DNA of 64,000 bases. It comes from Warburgia ugandensis (lineage: Eukaryota; Streptophyta; Magnoliopsida; Canellales; Canellaceae). The notes under the pieces are model-generated. The model saw nothing but the letters and a program-made list of their open reading frames with translations. It was not told the origin of the DNA and searched no databases. This document shows, piece after piece, positions 48,641 to 64,000 of this stretch; position 1 is the stretch's first letter, and each line of letters starts with the position of its first letter. Position numbers and translations under genes: made by a program. The stretch lies in assembly GCA_035236585.1 (NCBI GenBank), contig CP141132.1, forward strand, positions 64,577,880 through 64,641,879. Direction: 5' to 3'.

Positions 48641-50636
48641 ACAGTAGATAACACTAGCAAATGACTTGTAGATCTCTAATCTCATTGCACCAGGGGACTC
48701 ACGTGGCTTTGCAACTTTTGCAAGAAGAAAGAAAGGTCACGTGGGAGTGCATACAAAGCTCCAAGGACTGTTATATTATGGAGGCAAATGGTGTCTACTT
48801 TTACATCATCCCATACATTCTGGTTGCTAATTTGTTAACGAATTCAGTAGATAAAAAAGAAAGCCATATATATGGTGACAAAACCCTCCTCTATGAAGCA
48901 CTATGGGCATACAAATATAGCTTTCCTAGAGCTAGACTTGTTATTATTAGATACTTATAAAACTTTCTTTTTTACTAAAGAAAAAATAGATGTAGATGGT
49001 CTACTAATGAGAAAAATAAAAGCAAGTTACATCTCAATTTGTTTGTTGTGCTCACATAGCATCTCATTCAACTTCATATTTAGCCAAAACATCTATAACT
49101 GCATTTGCAGACTGACAAACATGGTTGAATAAAACATATGCTTGTCATATCCATTAAAAAAAAAGAGCATAAATTGGTCTTTGAACCTTCATGGTACGGA
49201 GTCTTTGTTTTTTGCCCAGCGATAACGTTGGTTTGAGTCTCCTTCAATCATCAAAGGTTTCACCTGATTCTCTAACCAAACCCTGACTCACCAAAATAAC
49301 TTCTGTCCAATAATTGAATAAGCTAAAATTGAACTTCCTTGATGATCCTTATGAGTCCCCCTACCCCTGCTGCTCTAGGGTGTTAACATTAAATTTTGCA
49401 TTGTGCTTGATAAGAGAAAAGAGTCACACATAGGAAATATGAGAGTCGATTTTCCCTGGAGATCATGGGTTTAATTTTGTATTTTACTATATCAAGTAGT
49501 GTGAATACATTCTCCCGACACTGATGGTCGATAATTACATTTCTTGAATATTGAAGATATACATGTAAAATAAAGAAAAGACCCTTAATTATAGGATGCT
49601 TTTATATTAACCAAATATAAATTTACGACTTGTATATTCTTTGTATACCTTGGTTCTAATTTTGGATCAAAACTAATTTGAATCAATTTTACAATGTAAT
49701 TTGGTTGCTGGCTTGGTTTTATAACATGAGTTGATTGATTGTCTGTTAGTAGCTATCAATTAGATGATTGACACTATTGATTAATGCATCTATAACCTCA
49801 TGCATAGGTAATCCTAGTGTTGAAGTACTCTAGTCATTAGTGGATATGAACAATAAATTATGAGACACCAAAGCCTTCTAGAGCGGTGGTGCAAGGAGTC
49901 TCTAGCTTGGGCCACTACAGTTTAAGGTTGTGTATTTGTGTGTGTTTTACTTTATTTTCTAATAAAAGGAATATGTAGTCAAAAACTTTCATTACTAATT
50001 AGTTTCCTTTTCTTTTTTTTAAAATTAAAACAAAGAATTATGAAGCAAATCACTTGGAACCTATTATCCTAATTTCTAAATCTACTTGAAATCTCCCCAA
50101 CATGGGAAAAAGAAAAAGTGTCATCTTGAACCTCCGACCAAGCATAAAAAATGGCTTTTAAAGGTTCTTTTTAATATTATATACATCCCATTTGCCCTAT
50201 ATATTTAAGCAGCTAGCTGGGATATGAGCTAGCAAAGTACAAGCAAAGGCCTCCTAGCACAGTGACACAAGAAGAATGACTTCTCCCGGCGCATCTACTG
50301 AGACCCGGGCAGTTTTCATGAAGCCCACTACTTGTATGTACTTGCCTAATAAAATATACATATCTAACAGATAGTTGCACTAAACAGCATGCCTTATTTT
50401 TACATGGAAATTAGTTCCTTTACTTGCCTAGAACTAGGCCTCCTTCCTAATTGCGGCATAATGAATTATTCCGTGTACGTGCTGGTTTTGCTCGTTGCTA
50501 GCTCCCTTGGCTCCAATTAGAACGCCTTTTTAAGTAATCAAGTGAAATAATTAACAAGAAATATCTTTTTATTAGCAATTCGTCCAGAAATCAACCCATT
50601 TGATCAAGGTATGGTGGATGTAGTACAACTGATAGC
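48641..50636. other. Spacer left of the second ERD7-type gene
   Basis: No gene seen. A stretch near 50030-50160 (AAAGAATTATGAAGCAAATC and following) resembles one near 57697-57790, which suggests an unnamed dispersed repeat. The 3' untranslated part of the minus-strand gene also lies here. Confidence 0.35.
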
Positions 50637-61146
<10,510 letters not shown>

Positions 61147-61215
61147 TTTCTTGGGTTAGTTTTCTCTTTCAGTTGTGATGGAGGTGGGGGGAGGAGGAAA
61201 TGTTGGGGGCAGTGA

Positions 61216-61375
61216 GAGGCATATGTATCTTTACCTCAACTGTACTCCTTTTGCCATTTGATTACATTCATCAAGTCATTCCCTGATTATTCCCTTTACT
61301 AAAAGCCTTTTTTCTCTTTCCTTTTGGGTTAGCAACTTTATTCCATCCGCAGGAATAATTCGGTGATTATTTGGA
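61216..61375 (-). promoter_or_regulatory. Promoter block of ERD7 paralog b with TATA-like core
   Basis: GAGGCATATGTATCTTTACC (61216-61235) is the counterpart of 37173-37192 upstream of paralog a, with one difference in 20 bases. It lies about 75-90 bases before the ATG. Upstream both genes share AAAGGGAATAA, a TAACCC block and GGAATAAAGT in the same order. Confidence 0.6.
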
Positions 61376-61585
61376 TTTAATATTAATTCAGGGGATATCT
61401 TAATCTCGAAGGAATGGGATGCTAAATTGTGGTCCCGCAGCCCGTGTGCTGATGACCGGGGCCTTTGATGAAGTGATAAAGTAAGTGTGATTAATATGAT
61501 CATTTTCTTGGGTAATGATAAGGGCACTCGTTTCAAATAACAGAAATACCCATATAGATATCATTTCATGCTTTTGGAAGTGTCA

Positions 61586-61728
61586 GAAGAAGAGCCTCGT
61601 GTAACCTTGAGGTCAAAGGTTCAAGCATGGAAACAGCCTCTTGCTGTGACCTATTGACCCTTGTGGTCTGCCCCTTTCCCAGACTCTTCATATGCGGGAG
61701 CTTTGTGCACCAGGGCTGCCCTTTTTGC
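61586..61728 (+). mobile_element. Au-type SINE with deleted head, upstream of ERD7 paralog b
   Basis: The head AGAGCCTCGTGTAACC lacks the A-box region. The rest (GGTCAAAGGTTCAAGCATGG, CCCTTGTGGTCTGCCCCTTT, CCAGGGCTGCCCTTTTT) is normal. CTTTTGGAAGTGTCA and CTTTTGAAAGTGTCA flank it as target duplication. Confidence 0.85.
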
Positions 61729-63155
61729 TTTTGAAAGTGTCAAATGGGTGTTGATGATATTTGAAATGGGTACTTCTATCAATAACCCTTCCTCCCAGGC
61801 AACTTAAAACCATCCAGTTGATCGATACGATAAGATCCTGTTATGTGTTTAGGATCAGTCCACTGAAAATAAATGAATGTTTTATGGCTAGAATACCTGT
61901 GGGCTTCTGAAGGTTGATCTCTGCTTCTATCCTAGCTTGAATGTGAGAACATAGAACTGTCATGGATCACTCTACAGATTCAAACGACCAGCCTGCTAAC
62001 CATTATTTTCTGGAAGCGAAATGGATGGTAATCTTATGCAATCATAAAAGGGTAAACATCATTCAGATGGATAAAAGTAGAACCAAGATGTGAACGGTTT
62101 TGATGATCTAGCATCTAAATTCCCCTTGCTCTTGTTTTGTATGTGCGAAACTGTGAACTGATCTGCATGCATGTAACATCTAGAGAATCTGTTCTTCTAT
62201 CTGAAATATTGATGCTAGAGATGTTTGATATTCTTCATCTCCTGGTTCATCTGACAGTTGGCTAAACAAGACATTGAAATGACAAGTGGCCTTGAAAAAC
62301 ACTACAAGCCAAGCGTATCTTGAAAGAACAGTTGCAAGGCGAATCATGCAAATATGAATACAGATGCCGCCCTAGTCTAAAAGTTTTCCCCCTATCCTCA
62401 AAAGTCAAAAGTAAGAATCAAATGATGACTTCTTCCAAAAGGAATCAATAGAAACCATTGGAGCCAACTCATCCAACTTTAAACCAAAGGCTATAGTTTT
62501 GCGAGTACAATCTTACTGGATTTGCTTGTCAATTCTGATTCTTTAGCGGCCATGGTATTTGGTTCTTTAAGCAGCTAATGCAAAAGCTAGGCCCTATTTT
62601 AATGTTCCTGATAATATTCAACTACTTTGCTATTGTTTGAAATGACCTCTGTAACACGCCATATTGACAATCATCAATGGATCATTGGTTGGATGGTGTC
62701 TACAGTGTAAGCATCAGAGCACGTTTCTGGAAGAAGCAAATGTTCAGAGAGAGAGGGAGAATATAAACGGCTAAAACCATGAATTGCATTAAAAAATAAC
62801 AGAGTGAAATGATTATCAACAGAAAGTCAGTGGTGTACAATATGAATAAGTTATCTTCTGTTCATACATCAGATATCTAATTTTGATGCTACTTACTTTA
62901 GTACAAGATTGTGCACCTTGAAATGCAGAAATTATTGACTAAACTTATTTGGTTTAGATGAATCAAGAGGAACACATCTTTCTTTTTTACCCTAATACAC
63001 AACATATAGTACACCAAAACTGTCTCAGCACGAAAGAATAGAAACTTAGAAAATTACCTTTTCAGGCGGCAAAGACGCTACTATGAGGGACCATCTTCAC
63101 AACTGTACACTTAAAAAGGATGAAAAAAGAAGATTGTAGAAAAGGAAGGGATACA
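61729..63155. other. Spacer between ERD7 paralog b and the LysM kinase gene
   Basis: No gene seen. The two minus-strand genes run in the same direction, so the 3' end of the kinase mRNA and the distal upstream region of ERD7 paralog b both fall here. Confidence 0.4.
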
Positions 63156-63320
63156 TCATCTTCCTTGTACAAGGCCACTGAAAACTTGGCTGTTCCCAGC
63201 GAGGGTAGCTTCCCACTCCACAGAGGACAAGAGAATCTGCGATAGTGTAATCACAACTTCCCTCATGTCTGGCCTTAATATTGCATCATCATCCACGCAT
63301 TGTTTTGCCAGCATGGCCAT
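63156..63320 (-). CDS. Last coding exon of a LysM receptor-like kinase (LYK3 type), partial
   Basis: Read on the minus strand from 63320 to the TGA at 63158-63156 this encodes 54 residues beginning MAMLAKQCVDDDAILRPDM and ending VFSGLVQGR. The RPDMR motif is the end of kinase subdomain XI. The following SQILLSSVEWEATLAGNSQV tail is typical of the plant LysM kinases of the LYK3 (At1g51940) group, which perceive or modulate responses to chitin-type glycans at the plasma membrane. An AG acceptor (GTTGTGAAG) precedes the exon in phase 0. The internal methionine is not the protein start; all upstream exons lie beyond the right edge or are not visible in 63321-64000. Confidence 0.9.
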   Translation of the reverse strand: MAMLAKQCVDDDAILRPDMREVVITLSQILLSSVEWEATLAGNSQVFSGLVQGR

Positions 63321-64000
63321 CTTCACAACAAACAGAAAAGACCAAAGGTCAGTATAATTGTTTACATTCGATAAATGAGCTTAGAATTCTATACTCTGCT
63401 TGTTTGCTGTGGATCTACATGGTGGAAAGACAGTAGCATCTGCTCTGGCTTTCAGTATCGTCTAGGCTGTCAACATTCTTATAATTTTTAATAATAGAAT
63501 TGTTATTGAAGTGAGAACATGCCGCAGAGTAAAGCCAAAGGTTGATGAAACTTAGCTTAGGAACTTCAACCTGAAATTGCAGTATGCCTTCATAGCATTC
63601 TTTCCTTTATTATGCAGAGTGTAAGTTTTACAGTTTACTTGCAGGTCGGCTATAGAAAACCATATTAATGCCTCCATCAGGCCAAATATATGCAAGACAT
63701 GGACATATTGTATAGTCATGTTGTTACTAGAAAACTAGATGCAATGGCAATTATCACCTATTATAAGATATTATGAGACCCTGAGTTCAGCAGGGTATAT
63801 TAGCTATTGTGTTCTCCCCATTGTTTCTGAGAACTAACAATTTGAGGAGACACGATATAATACTCATCAGACTGAGGATTCTTCAACACTAGGTTATATA
63901 TTAATTGAGCAGGTGTCCTAAGCAAGTTTCTAGAAATGCTGAGTGATGTCCCTACAACATATTCATCTGCAAGTCCTAGATCTCTATTGCTTTAGCAGGA
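63321..64000 (-). other. Intron of the LysM kinase gene (partial)
   Basis: No exon with kinase motifs was found in this stretch, so it is taken as the start of a long last intron. Confidence 0.5.

Noticed and set aside
63795..63991. 63-codon open stretch on the minus strand at the right edge (LGLADEYVVGTSL...)
   Set aside because: It does not match kinase or LysM motifs, no splice sites could be matched to it, and it is short enough to be chance.

Overview
The window looks like nuclear DNA of a flowering plant, probably a non-grass with a repeat-rich genome. It is AT-rich, the genes are split by large GT-AG introns, and the repeats are typical plant families: Au-type SINEs, L1-type LINEs, a Ty3/gypsy retrotransposon with a tRNA-Met primer site, solo-LTR-like elements, a TRIM and a foldback MITE. 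I see no bacterial operon, CRISPR array or organellar gene block. The species cannot be named from the sequence alone.

Four protein genes are supported. (1) A TauD/clavaminate-synthase-like Fe(II)/2-oxoglutarate dioxygenase on the plus strand (18191-22541, 3 coding exons, 325 aa). (2) and (3) Two tandem ERD7-type senescence-domain genes on the minus strand (33891-37077, 355 aa; 50637-61146, 383 aa). They have the same five-exon plan and a conserved promoter block. (4) The last coding exon of a LysM receptor-like kinase on the minus strand (63156-63320); the rest lies beyond the right edge.

Layout: 1-17.9 kb is gene-free. It holds three solo-LTR-like elements of one family (A, B, D), two degraded LINE pieces, one SINE, a 34-bp minisatellite, a 101-bp MITE and a 326-bp tandem duplication. 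At 18.2-22.5 kb is the dioxygenase gene, with LINE debris in intron 1. At 23.7-31.6 kb is a complete but dead Ty3/gypsy element with a 2.4-kb element nested inside its pol region. At 33.9-61.4 kb are the two ERD7 genes. They are separated by two long LTR-like elements and a LINE, and SINEs are scattered through introns and spacers. The window ends in the LysM kinase gene.

Most of the interest is in the order of nested insertions, which can be read from target-site duplications, and in the mismatch between nearly identical LTRs and a badly decayed coding region in the Ty3 element. I found no convincing new biochemical system. The two ERD7 genes probably act in dehydration, cold or senescence responses at lipid membranes, but that is family knowledge and not shown by this DNA.
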